From Anaerolineaceae bacterium (GTDB lineage Bacteria > Chloroflexota > Anaerolineae > Aggregatilineales > Phototrophicaceae), in the NCBI GenBank assembly GCA_020634135.1, contig JACKCG010000001.1, positions 372,001-436,000 of the forward strand: a stretch of 64,000 bases of DNA, in the 5' to 3' direction. The first letter of the stretch is position 1; every line of letters begins with the position of its first letter. The notes below the pieces were generated by a model. The model did not search any database. It saw only the letters and a list, made by a program, of their open reading frames with translations, and was not told where the DNA came from. The position numbers and the translations under genes were made by a program. Of this stretch, positions 51,856 to 60,372 are shown one piece after another.

Positions 51856-53292
51856 TCAGAATACGGTGTTGCTGGTAGCTGCCAATGGCAGTGTGACTTC
51901 AAATCTTGACCCCTTGTTTTCCCCCTCACTATGAGCATCCACACTGCCCCCGTACTGTGCCAGGATAGTCTGCACGATGGATAACCCTAAGCCATTGCCG
52001 GGGAAGTGGGTATGGCCGGTTTGTGTCCGGTAAAACCGCTCAAAGAGATGGGTTGCCTGTTCCGGCGTAAAGCCAATTCCCGTATCATTTACCTGAAGGA
52101 TTACCTGATTTGCTGTGGCTTTGGCCTCAAACCTGACGGTGCCTTTCGGTGTATATTTCACTGCATTTCCCAACAGATTGTCCAGGATCAGACGCAGATC
52201 GTTGGCGCTCAAGGGGAGTTCCGGCAAATCAGGTTCAATGTGAACCTCGAAATGCAGACCCGACTTGGCGGCCTCAATCCGCCAGTGCCGGGCAATATCA
52301 TGCAGGGCAGAAACGGTATCGGTGATCTTGCCTGTTGGTTGGTGCCGGCCTTCATCAATTCGCGCCAGAATCAGCAGTGAGGACACCAGTTCCGCCATGT
52401 GGTCTACTTCTTGCCGGATTTCCCCGATATAGGTATCGCGCTCGCCCTGTGGAATGCGCTCATCTCCCAGCATTTCGGTACGGAGTTTCAGCGTTGTCAA
52501 TGGGGTGCGTAGTTCGTGGGCAGCATAACTGACAAAACTGCGCTGGGCTTTGAGCAGGCTGTCAATCTGTCCAGCCATATAATTCAGCGTCTGCGCCAAC
52601 TGGCCGACTTCATCATGTGAATTGATTTCGATGTGTGTATCCAGCGCACCTCCGGCTATTTTGAGTGCGGAATTGTGCAGATTTTGCACCGGGCGCGAGA
52701 TTGTCCCCGAAATCCATAGGCTGGCAGCGATTACCAGACCAATCACAGGGAGCGCTGTCCCGGCCAACCCTAACCAACGCTGCGAGACGTCATCATAGGC
52801 GGGCTGCATCGGTTCACTGATGACGAGGAAACCGAGCGGGCGCTGTTCATATAGGATGGGGATGGCGACAAATAGTGTGGTTATGCCGCGCGTGTTTGGG
52901 CGAATATCCGACCCAATTCGCCCTTGTTCAGCTTGAATCAACTCCGGCATCCGGGTCGCCTGATCTTGAATTGGATAACCAATTCCAGGCGTATAAGTGA
53001 TGAGCCGGTAAGTACGGTCGGTGACCAGGTAATCATGCCCAACATCGGTCTGGTGGGCGGTCAGTACCTGTTGGATTTTGCCGTTATCTTCGCCTTCTAA
53101 ATAGTATTCGAGGGGTTCGGCCAGGCTGGATGCAATCAAGAGCGCGTCGGTTTCCAGGTGATGCTGGTAGAATTCCAATGTGGCGAGTTGCAGTTGCCAC
53201 CCAGCAACAATCAGTTGCAGTACACTGCCAGTCAAGACAATAGCGATGAAGGTAACCAGGATTCGCTGGCGGATCGTCAGGTTTTCGAGCAT
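51856..53292 (-). CDS. Membrane sensor histidine kinase
   Basis: A 478-residue kinase. Two transmembrane segments (about 12-34 and 170-195) flank an extracellular sensor of about 130 residues that holds a motif YLVTDRTYRLITYTPG, like a single-Cache or PAS-like fold. HAMP (about 195-250), HisKA with AAHELRTPLT, and the ATPase domain (LDNLLGNAVKYTPKG, VNDTGIGF, GNGLGLSIVQ) follow. It starts 4 nt after the response regulator stop and is cotranscribed. Its partner probably binds the TTTAAG repeats. Confidence 0.93.
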   Translation of the reverse strand: MLENLTIRQRILVTFIAIVLTGSVLQLIVAGWQLQLATLEFYQHHLETDALLIASSLAEPLEYYLEGEDNGKIQQVLTAHQTDVGHDYLVTDRTYRLITYTPGIGYPIQDQATRMPELIQAEQGRIGSDIRPNTRGITTLFVAIPILYEQRPLGFLVISEPMQPAYDDVSQRWLGLAGTALPVIGLVIAASLWISGTISRPVQNLHNSALKIAGGALDTHIEINSHDEVGQLAQTLNYMAGQIDSLLKAQRSFVSYAAHELRTPLTTLKLRTEMLGDERIPQGERDTYIGEIRQEVDHMAELVSSLLILARIDEGRHQPTGKITDTVSALHDIARHWRIEAAKSGLHFEVHIEPDLPELPLSANDLRLILDNLLGNAVKYTPKGTVRFEAKATANQVILQVNDTGIGFTPEQATHLFERFYRTQTGHTHFPGNGLGLSIVQTILAQYGGSVDAHSEGENKGSRFEVTLPLAATSNTVF

Positions 53293-53296
53293 GATT

Positions 53297-53992
53297 TTAG
53301 CGAGTCTCCGGGCTAACAAAACGATAGCCAACGCCGCGCACAGTCTGAAGATAAGCCGGGTTTGTTGGGTCGTCTTCCAGCTTGGCACGCAGCCAACTCA
53401 TGTGGACATCCAGCGTGCGGGTGTCGCCCAGCCAGTCAGTTCCCCAGATTTCGTCAAAAAGCTGCTCTCGGGTGACGACCTTGCCCATGTTTGTCATGAG
53501 CAGGGTGAGTATCTCATATTCTTTCTGGCGCAAAATCAGCGCCTCGTTATCGCAGGTGACGGTATGCGCCTCTAAATCCAGCACGATTTTCCCGGCAGTG
53601 ATGCGCTTGGGCGTTGGGTTGCCCTGGTCTAACTGAACACGGCGGAGCATCGCCCGGACGTGGGCCTCCAGTTCATTGAACCCGAATGGTTTCACCAGGT
53701 AATCGTCTGCGCCCAATTCCAACCCCTTGATACGATCCATACTGTCATCCAGGGCAGTCAGCATAATAATCGGGATAACACTGTGCTGGCGAATGGCGGC
53801 GCACACCTGCCAGCCATCTAATCCCGGCATCATCACATCGAGGATAATCACATCGGGTTTTTCCACCAGTGCCATGCTCAGACCGGAATGGCCGTCATTG
53901 GCAACAGTGACTTGATACCCGCTTCTTTCAAATGATGAGCGTAGAGGGTCGGTCAGTTTCTTCTCATCATCAATCAACAAGATATGGGCCAT
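53297..53992 (-). CDS. OmpR/PhoB-family response regulator
   Basis: A 231-residue regulator. Receiver domain with acidic pocket LLIDDEKK, phospho-acceptor Asp52 (IILDVMMPG) and Lys101 (YLVKPFG). A winged-helix DNA-binding domain follows, with KEYEILTLLM, REQLFDEIWG, RTLDVHMSWLRAKLED and the C-terminal TVRGVGYRF hairpin. The start at 53992 is preferred because a likely -10 box (TAGAAT, 54038-54033 on the minus strand) overlaps the earlier ATG at 54034. The operator repeats in its own promoter suggest autoregulation. Confidence 0.95.
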   Translation of the reverse strand: MAHILLIDDEKKLTDPLRSSFERSGYQVTVANDGHSGLSMALVEKPDVIILDVMMPGLDGWQVCAAIRQHSVIPIIMLTALDDSMDRIKGLELGADDYLVKPFGFNELEAHVRAMLRRVQLDQGNPTPKRITAGKIVLDLEAHTVTCDNEALILRQKEYEILTLLMTNMGKVVTREQLFDEIWGTDWLGDTRTLDVHMSWLRAKLEDDPTNPAYLQTVRGVGYRFVSPETR

Positions 53993-54032
53993 GCGTTTCC
54001 ATTTCCCTTTGTTTCGGTAATTCTGTATCTTC

Positions 54033-54070
54033 ATTCTACCGGAAAAAGGGTGATTTAAGGTGGATTTAAG
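54033..54070 (-). promoter_or_regulatory. Autoregulated promoter of the two-component operon
   Basis: On the minus strand, CTTAAA occurs twice at 11-nt pitch (54070-54065 and 54059-54054), followed after 15 nt by TAGAAT (54038-54033). The boxes thus overlap the -35 region, the arrangement of PhoB-type activation. The same boxes read TTTAAG on the + strand. Confidence 0.6.
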
Positions 54071-54102
54071 CTATTCCATCCGGCGGTTTTGCTATGTTAT
54101 CC

Positions 54103-54111
54103 TGGTATAGT
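54103..54111 (+). promoter_or_regulatory. Extended -10 promoter of the flippase-like gene
   Basis: TGG followed by TATAGT (54106-54111) is an extended -10 element. It lies about 85 nt before the ATG at 54196, with no strong -35. The operator repeats are 35 nt upstream of it, so this promoter might be controlled by the same regulator. Confidence 0.5.
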
Positions 54112-54195
54112 AGGGCGTGGGAGATAGGTTTAGGCCGATATTAGGCCCTATTTCTATGCTGTTCAGGTTTACAGTACGAATATTGTGGAGTGTTC

Positions 54196-55257
54196 ATGCG
54201 TAAATACCGGAATCGTATTCTAACTGGCATCGCGCTTGCCTTCGTGATCTATGTGGTGCTGTTGCTGTTCATCAACACCGATGATCTGTTATCGCACCTG
54301 GCAGTTTATCCCTGGGAACTGCTCATTCCGGTGATTTTGTTGAAGTTCCTCGCCTGGGTTTTTCGTTTCTGGGAATGGCAGTATTACCTGGGCGTGATTG
54401 GCGCTCGTGAAAAGATCAGCCTGTTTGACAGCCTGGTATTATATCTCTCCGGTTATACGATGGCCGTCAGCCCTGGCAAAATCGCTGAAGTCCTGAAAGC
54501 CGTTATCCTCAAGGTCAAGACCAGCATCCCAGTCTCCCGCAGTGCCCCGGTGGTAATTGCTGAACGAGTGGTGGATGGGGTGGCCGTCGTGGTAGTTGCT
54601 TTTGTGACGGCGCTCCTGGCTGGACAGGCGATTGACCTCGGCGGCTACGGTATTTTGCTGGCGCTTTCCAGCGTGCTGCTGGCGGTTGGTCTCGTGGCGA
54701 TACAGGTGCGCCCGCTGGCCTATTTTTTGCTCGGTATTATTGGTCGTTTGCCACTGCTGAGCCGGGCATATCGTCCACTGTTGGATTTTTATGAGAGCAG
54801 CACTGAAGTTTTGAAGCTGCGCCATGTGCTGCCGACGAGCGCGATGGGGGCGGCGGCTCATCTGGCCGATGCCTTCGGTTTTACGATAATGTTAAGTGGC
54901 TTCGGCCTGGAAATTACCTGGGCACTGTTTCTCCAGGCGACGTTTATCGTGGGGATTGCTGCCGCGATTGGGGCGCTTTCCGGCATTCCCAACGGTGCGG
55001 GGATCACCGAAGTGGGGACAACCGAGATGCTCATCGCGATTGTCGGTCCGACTAACCCAGCGATTTTACCGGTTGCCGCGACTGCCGCGCTGATGGAAGG
55101 TTTTTTCCACAAGTGGTTCCGTGTGTTTTTTGGTATGATGGTCGCGCTCATCTTCCGCAAACGCCTGTTTACGTCCTCAGTTGAGGAAACGCTGGCCGAA
55201 ATGGAAACCGAACGCGCCCAGCAACGCGCTTATGTCGCAGAAAGCAGTACTGTATGA
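54196..55257 (+). CDS. Flippase-like lysylphosphatidylglycerol-synthase TM-region protein
   Basis: A 353-residue integral membrane protein of the UPF0104/LPG-synthase-TM family with about eight helices. Typical segments are YLSGYTMAVSPGKIAEVLKAVILK, PVVIAERVVDGVAVVV and the late ALSGIPNGAGITEVGTTEML. These proteins are thought to move lipid-linked glycans or aminoacyl-lipids across the membrane. The start at 54196 has GGAG 6 nt upstream. It overlaps the PHP gene by 4 nt. Confidence 0.85.
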   Translation: MRKYRNRILTGIALAFVIYVVLLLFINTDDLLSHLAVYPWELLIPVILLKFLAWVFRFWEWQYYLGVIGAREKISLFDSLVLYLSGYTMAVSPGKIAEVLKAVILKVKTSIPVSRSAPVVIAERVVDGVAVVVVAFVTALLAGQAIDLGGYGILLALSSVLLAVGLVAIQVRPLAYFLLGIIGRLPLLSRAYRPLLDFYESSTEVLKLRHVLPTSAMGAAAHLADAFGFTIMLSGFGLEITWALFLQATFIVGIAAAIGALSGIPNGAGITEVGTTEMLIAIVGPTNPAILPVAATAALMEGFFHKWFRVFFGMMVALIFRKRLFTSSVEETLAEMETERAQQRAYVAESSTV

Positions 55258-55940
55258 CGGTTGAACGCTGGAATGTTGATCTGCACAGCCATACGCTGTG
55301 GTCAAAGGACTGTCTCACGTCGTTTGAGACGATTATCCGCCTGTGCCAGAAGCGCGGTGTGGATCGGATTGCCATCACCGATCACAATACGGCTGAAGGG
55401 GCATTGGCGCTGCAAAAAATCGCGCCGGAACTTGTGATTGTTGGTGAGGAGATTATGACGAACCAGGGCGAAATCCTGGGCTATTTCGTTACCGAGAGTG
55501 TTCCCGCCGGACTGACCCCTGAAGAAACCATCAAGCGGCTGCGTGACCAGGGAGCGGTAATAAGTGTCTCGCATCCATTCGACCGCTACCGCAAGGGTGC
55601 CTGGGAAGAAAACGACCTGCGTCGCATCATGGGACTGGTGGATGCCATTGAGGTCTTTAACGCCCGGTGTGTCCGCCCCGAAGATAACGCGCGTGCCGCT
55701 GCATTTGCCCGGCAGAATGATTTGACCGGCACGGTTGGCTCCGATGCGCATACTTCGGTGGAGTATGGGCAGGCCACGACCCGCCTGGTGCCATTCTATG
55801 ATGCCGTTAGCTTCCGCGAGGCGCTACAATCAGCAGAGTATGTTGAACGCCTGAGTCCGGCCTACGTGCACTTTGGCAGCACATACGCTAAGTGGATGAA
55901 GAGGCTCGGCCTCAAGCCGCGCCTGTGGGCAGGGGGCTAA
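55254..55940 (+). CDS. PHP-domain metal-dependent phosphoesterase
   Basis: A 228-residue PHP protein. Metal ligands appear in VDLHSHTLWSKD, ITDHNTAEG, VSHPFDRY and GSDAHTSVEYG, all nine expected groups being largely present. The family includes exonucleases and phosphoesterases acting on nucleotides and small phosphates; the substrate is unknown. It starts inside the stop codon of the flippase-like gene (ATGA), so it is coupled to it. Its end overlaps the convergent PBP-like gene by 4 nt. Confidence 0.88.
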   Translation: MTVERWNVDLHSHTLWSKDCLTSFETIIRLCQKRGVDRIAITDHNTAEGALALQKIAPELVIVGEEIMTNQGEILGYFVTESVPAGLTPEETIKRLRDQGAVISVSHPFDRYRKGAWEENDLRRIMGLVDAIEVFNARCVRPEDNARAAAFARQNDLTGTVGSDAHTSVEYGQATTRLVPFYDAVSFREALQSAEYVERLSPAYVHFGSTYAKWMKRLGLKPRLWAGG

Positions 55941-57361
55941 TCCCCACCGTTCCCCATCGCGGTTAAGGCACTCGCCAGGGCTGTCCCGCCGATGCTGGCC
56001 GCTAAATCGGTGTCATCACTGTGTTCAATGACTACCGCCACCGCAATCCCGTTCCCGCTGTCAGGCGGCGTGAACCCGATAAACCAGGCCTGAGTGCCAT
56101 CCCCGGAATACGCCAGCGCGACATGCCCGCCGATAGTCATGTCTGGTCGGTTGGCGGGCTGCGCTGCGCCGTTCTGGACGGCTTCCAGCATTATAGCCTG
56201 TAGTCGTGTGGCAGTGGTGCTGGTTGTGAAGGGGAGTGAAGGCCGTGTCGTTCGCTGTCTCGTCCATAGTTCTGTGCCGGGTATACGCACAGCCAACAAT
56301 GTGTTGGGTTGCGGGGCATTGCCCTCGTTGATGACAGCGGCGGCAATGAGCGCCATTTGCAGAGGGTTTACTGTCAGATCGCCTTGTCCTAATGCGGTTT
56401 CCAGAAAAGCCGTTTGTGCTTGTCGCGTCGAGGAGGCAGGTGTGGCAGCACCATCTTCTGGTTCTGGCACAAAACCTGGTAGGGTGGGTGGCTGTGCCAG
56501 CTCAAAGTTGTCAAATACGGCCTGAATCGTGTCTTGCCCCAGGGTGTTCACCAGCGTGGCAAATGGCGCAGGGCAGGTGTGGCTGTAGGCTTCCGCCAGC
56601 GTCATCGCTTGTGGTGCTGGAAGTCCAAGACAATGCAGGACAATATCTTCGATTTCCACCGAGGCGGTTGCATTACCGAGTGGGACGTCAAGCGGTTGGT
56701 TATTCGCCAGCGCCGCCGCCAGCAGTGGTGTTTGCAGCAGCCCGCCTGGCTGGTAGTTGCCCTGTAGTACCCGGTTAAAGAACGGCTTGCCTGCATCCTG
56801 TATGAGTTCATCCCAGTTTGCGTCCAGAGTATTGGGATCATATGTCGGCAGGCTTACCAGTGCCAGCACGTCGCCGCTGGGTACGGCCATCACGACTACT
56901 GCGCCCTGCTGGTCGCCCATCGCTTCGACAATCGCCCGTTGCACGTCCAGGTCAAATGTCAGTTGGATGTCATCTCCTACAGTTGGCTGGTGCAGCAGCA
57001 GTGTCCCGATGTCCGGTGAATGTGTCTTGCCGCTCAGAATATCGTCATAGGCGGCTTCCGCGCCGCTGACTCCATAGCGGAAACTGAAATAGCCGGTGGC
57101 ACTTGACAACTCGGATGCACGATACACACGGGTAATGATTCCCTGTTCGTCCGGGATTGATTCGGCCAGCAGATTGCCACGCCGGTCAAGGATCGCCCCG
57201 CGTCGAAGGCGTATGGCGTCTTCAACCAGCCGGGGATTGTCGTCACGTGAAAGGAGTGTTTCCGGGCCGGCTATTGCCCAATAAGTTGCCGCTAATGCGA
57301 TAATGGCGAAGGCAACCAGTACCATCCCAATCATGTGATTGAGTTCACGAGAGAAGCGCAT
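55937..57361 (-). CDS. Catalytically dead penicillin-binding protein homologue
   Basis: A 474-residue class B PBP-like protein with an N-terminal membrane anchor (about 10-30), pedestal (GAILDRRGNLLAES) and transpeptidase fold. The three catalytic motifs are absent. The SxxK position reads GGLLQ (Gly207, Gln210 in YQPGGLLQ), SxN reads Thr262-Cys263-Pro264, and KTG reads Gly412-His413-Val414 (IGGHVALA). The surrounding folds, including GQGDLTVNPLQMA and QAWFIGFTP, remain intact. It lies 2 nt after the ftsW/rodA-type gene, as active PBP partners do, so it may activate or position that glycosyltransferase without acting itself. Confidence 0.85.
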   Translation of the reverse strand: MRFSRELNHMIGMVLVAFAIIALAATYWAIAGPETLLSRDDNPRLVEDAIRLRRGAILDRRGNLLAESIPDEQGIITRVYRASELSSATGYFSFRYGVSGAEAAYDDILSGKTHSPDIGTLLLHQPTVGDDIQLTFDLDVQRAIVEAMGDQQGAVVVMAVPSGDVLALVSLPTYDPNTLDANWDELIQDAGKPFFNRVLQGNYQPGGLLQTPLLAAALANNQPLDVPLGNATASVEIEDIVLHCLGLPAPQAMTLAEAYSHTCPAPFATLVNTLGQDTIQAVFDNFELAQPPTLPGFVPEPEDGAATPASSTRQAQTAFLETALGQGDLTVNPLQMALIAAAVINEGNAPQPNTLLAVRIPGTELWTRQRTTRPSLPFTTSTTATRLQAIMLEAVQNGAAQPANRPDMTIGGHVALAYSGDGTQAWFIGFTPPDSGNGIAVAVVIEHSDDTDLAASIGGTALASALTAMGNGGD

Positions 57362-57363
57362 GG

Positions 57364-58671
57364 TTAATCATCCACCGCTGAGAGCCGCAGCAGTAAGCCC
57401 GCGATGACAAAACTGGTTAGCAGAGAACTCCCGCCGTAGCTCATAAAGGGCAGTGTGACCCCGGTGAGCGGGATGAGCTTTAGCCCGCCCGCCATAATGA
57501 GCAGGCTTTGTGCAGCGATGAGCAGACTCAACCCGGTTGCCAGCAGCACGCGAAAAGGCCGTCCCTGCTGATTCATGGCTGCCCGCATTCCGCGCACAAA
57601 CAGCGTGACAAGACAGGCTGTGACGACCAGCACACCGACTAGCCCCCATTCTTCCGCTGCCGCCGCGAACACGAAGTCGGAATGCACGACCGGGATATAG
57701 GTTGGGTAGCCCTGATCTATACCCTGACCGCCGATTCCACCGGCAGCGAAGGCCATCAGGCTTTGCACAACCTGATAGGCGCGCCCATCAGCTTCCGGCC
57801 AGGGGTTGAGCCAGATATCTACCCGCAACCGCACCACATCAAACTGGTAATAGGCGATGACCCCAGCGAAGATGATGAGTAACAGACCGCTGAGCAAAAT
57901 ACGCCAGTTGCCGCTGGCGACATAGAGTAGTGCCAGGAACACGAAAAAGAAGAGCATGGCAGTTCCCAGGTCACGCTGCCAAACCAGGATCACTACCGAT
58001 AGCCCCCACATCAGCAGAATCGGCCCGGCAATACGGGGTGACAATTGCAGTCGGTGATGTCCGGTGTTGAGTCCTTCGGCGCGCATGGCCGGGTATTGTT
58101 CGGCCAGATAGCTCGCCAAAAATGCCACCAGGATGATTTTGAGCGCCTCGGATGGCTGGAAGAAGATTGTGCCGATGCCCAGCCACAACTGCGGCGCGCC
58201 AATCTGCCCGGACGGGTTGCGCCCCAGGACAATCGTGCTGACCAGCAAAGCTAACCCCCCGACCAGCAGCAGGTAGCGGTAGGTGCGGAGCCAACGCAGT
58301 GTATGAGGGAAGATACCAACGGCGACCATCGCAGCGGTAGCCAGTGACAGCCAGGCTGTCTGGCGATCCGCGAACAGCGGAGAGAGCCGGTCAATCGCCA
58401 GGATGCCCCATCCGCTCAGGAACATCGTCAGAGCGAACAGCAGCGTGTCATGCTTGGGTAGCCGGTAGCGTAGAATAATCGCGCTCACTACTGCGCACAC
58501 TACCCAGATAGTAAAGTGTTCCCAGTTCGCCAGCCCTTCCGCACCACGTTGCATGTTGAGAGCTAGGAAATTTACAGCCAGAAACACCCCTCCCAATCCC
58601 AGCAGAATATAACTCGCTCCGGCGTTCCGGTAGCGATAGACAAGAGAGGGAGGAGGGGGTATAACGGTCAT
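57364..58671 (-). CDS. FtsW/RodA-family peptidoglycan glycosyltransferase
   Basis: A 435-residue SEDS protein with about ten helices. Characteristic parts are the LGRNPSGQIGAPQLWLGIG segment, WQRDLGTAMLFFFVFLALLY with the catalytic-loop Asp region, VVHSDFVFAAAAEEWGLVG and the C-terminal TGVTLPFMSYGGSSLLT. It polymerises lipid II glycan and needs a cognate class B PBP. Which of FtsW or RodA it is cannot be decided. Its neighbour PBP lacks catalytic residues. Confidence 0.93.
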   Translation of the reverse strand: MTVIPPPPSLVYRYRNAGASYILLGLGGVFLAVNFLALNMQRGAEGLANWEHFTIWVVCAVVSAIILRYRLPKHDTLLFALTMFLSGWGILAIDRLSPLFADRQTAWLSLATAAMVAVGIFPHTLRWLRTYRYLLLVGGLALLVSTIVLGRNPSGQIGAPQLWLGIGTIFFQPSEALKIILVAFLASYLAEQYPAMRAEGLNTGHHRLQLSPRIAGPILLMWGLSVVILVWQRDLGTAMLFFFVFLALLYVASGNWRILLSGLLLIIFAGVIAYYQFDVVRLRVDIWLNPWPEADGRAYQVVQSLMAFAAGGIGGQGIDQGYPTYIPVVHSDFVFAAAAEEWGLVGVLVVTACLVTLFVRGMRAAMNQQGRPFRVLLATGLSLLIAAQSLLIMAGGLKLIPLTGVTLPFMSYGGSSLLTSFVIAGLLLRLSAVDD

Positions 58672-58680
58672 CGTATACGC

Positions 58681-59556
58681 TTAAGCATGTGGGTAATATC
58701 TGCCAACAATCGGCTTGAGTTTCTCTTTCAGGTTTTGCGGGACAGCACCCGGATCGGTGGTGAGTGCATTCGCCAGTGCATTGTGACACGAGCATCGCTC
58801 TGCCTCATCAATCCGCGTCACTGCCGCCGCGACGGCCTTCTGGATAAGTTCGAGGTTGCGTTGTGCCTGGGCGATCACCATTTCCACTGTTACCGGCCCT
58901 TCGCTCGTGTGCCACACGTCATAATCGGTGATATGCGCAAGCGTTGCATAGGCGATTTCAGCCTCGCGCGCGAGGAATGCTTCCGGCGCGGCGGTCATTC
59001 CGATAATGCTGCATCCCCATTGGCGGAAGATGCTGCTTTCTGCCCGTGTCGCAAAACGAGGCCCTTCTTCTACCAGGAAGGTGCCGTCGGTGTGAACTAT
59101 GCCGCCCACTTCTTTGACGGCTTCAGCCAATTTTCCCCGCAGTTCGTTGCAATAGGGGTCGGCCACGCCAGGATGTGCCACCAATCCCGGTTCAAAAAAT
59201 GTGCGCGGACGGTTGCCGGTGGTGTAATCAAAAATCTGGTCGGGGATAACCAGGTGGCCGGGTTGGTAGTCCTCACGCAGTGAACCGCAGGCGCTCACCG
59301 CGATGATGAACTGTACGCCGAGCATTTTCAGCGCGTAGATATTAGCTAGATAAGGCACTTGCGACGGGGAATAAATATGTCCGGCACCATGACGCGGCAG
59401 AAAGGCGACTCGTTTCCCATTGAGGGTGCCGACAACGATTTCCCCGCTGGGTTTGCCGAAGGGGGTAGGGATAACATGGGGAACTTTATCCGTCAGCCCC
59501 GGCATTTTATATAAACCAGAACCGCCAATCACTGCGATGCTGACCTTTTCGGACAT
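58681..59556 (-). CDS. mtnP: S-methyl-5'-thioadenosine phosphorylase
   Basis: A 291-residue member of purine nucleoside phosphorylase family 2. AVIGGSGLYKM, FLPRHGAGHIYSPSQVPYLANIYALK, ISACGSLRE-like (VSACGSLRED) and FATRAESSIFRQWGCSIIGMTAAPEAFLAREAEI are its core motifs. It cleaves methylthioadenosine to adenine and methylthioribose-1-phosphate in methionine salvage. It is set between ftsW/rodA and the SDR gene without an obvious functional link. Confidence 0.92.
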   Translation of the reverse strand: MSEKVSIAVIGGSGLYKMPGLTDKVPHVIPTPFGKPSGEIVVGTLNGKRVAFLPRHGAGHIYSPSQVPYLANIYALKMLGVQFIIAVSACGSLREDYQPGHLVIPDQIFDYTTGNRPRTFFEPGLVAHPGVADPYCNELRGKLAEAVKEVGGIVHTDGTFLVEEGPRFATRAESSIFRQWGCSIIGMTAAPEAFLAREAEIAYATLAHITDYDVWHTSEGPVTVEMVIAQAQRNLELIQKAVAAAVTRIDEAERCSCHNALANALTTDPGAVPQNLKEKLKPIVGRYYPHA

Positions 59557-59577
59557 TAATGACTCCTTATGATTGAA

Positions 59578-60369
59578 CTATAGTGTCGCTAAACCCGCGC
59601 CGCCATCCACTTCCAGCGCCACCCCGGTGATATACCCGGCGGCGGGTGAACACAGGAATACAGCCGCGTTGGCGAAGGATTCGGGCGTTCCAATGCGCTG
59701 CATCGGGATGCTTTGCGCGGCTTTCTCATATTCTGCTGCGGGTGTCGTGCCGTTTTTTGCAGCCCGCGTCTGCATAAGGTATTGTACCCGCTCAGTATCG
59801 GTAATGCCGGGCAAAATGCTGTTGACGCGGATGTGTTCCGCGCCCAGTTCGAGCGCGAGCGTATTCGTTAGACCCGCCACCGCAGGGCGCAGCGCATTCG
59901 AGAGCGTAAGATTCTCAACCGGTCGTTTGGCGGCGATGGAATTAATCGCCAATATTGCCGGCTGTGTGGACTGGCGCAGGTAGGGCAGGGCGGCCTGAAT
60001 TAAGCTGATTGTGCTGATGAGTGTGAGCTGGGTGGCGGTCTCCCATGTGGCAAGGCCCAAATCGTCGAAAGTGCCGGACGGTGGCCCACCCGCATTTGTG
60101 ACCAGAACATCCAGCCCGCCCAGAGTCTCCGCCGTATATGTTATGAGTTCCCGAACAGTCTGTGCGTCAGTGATATCCCCGGCAAAAGTGTAGACCGGCG
60201 TGTCACTTTCAGATTGAATCGCAGTGGCAGCAGCGGAGAGTTTGGCTATATCCCGGCTGTTGATAACCACTTGTGCCCCTTCCAGGCTGAAGCGGCGGGC
60301 GGTTGCCGCACCCAGGCCACCGCTGGCACCGGTCACAAGTACACGCGCACCGCGTAATCCTAAATCCAT
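59578..60369 (-). CDS. Atypical SDR-family protein
   Basis: A 263-residue Rossmann protein with TGASGGLGAATARRFS at the NAD(P) site and VTNAGGPPSG after it. The usual catalytic Tyr-x3-Lys is missing: the aligned stretch reads NLTLSNALRPAVAGL. The Ser in AINSIAAKRP is present. This resembles the subgroup of SDRs without a standard tetrad (BKR-like), so dehydrogenase activity is uncertain. It lies 3 nt after fhaB and belongs to the same minus-strand set. Confidence 0.85.
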   Translation of the reverse strand: MDLGLRGARVLVTGASGGLGAATARRFSLEGAQVVINSRDIAKLSAAATAIQSESDTPVYTFAGDITDAQTVRELITYTAETLGGLDVLVTNAGGPPSGTFDDLGLATWETATQLTLISTISLIQAALPYLRQSTQPAILAINSIAAKRPVENLTLSNALRPAVAGLTNTLALELGAEHIRVNSILPGITDTERVQYLMQTRAAKNGTTPAAEYEKAAQSIPMQRIGTPESFANAAVFLCSPAAGYITGVALEVDGGAGLATL

Positions 60370-60372
60370 GTA

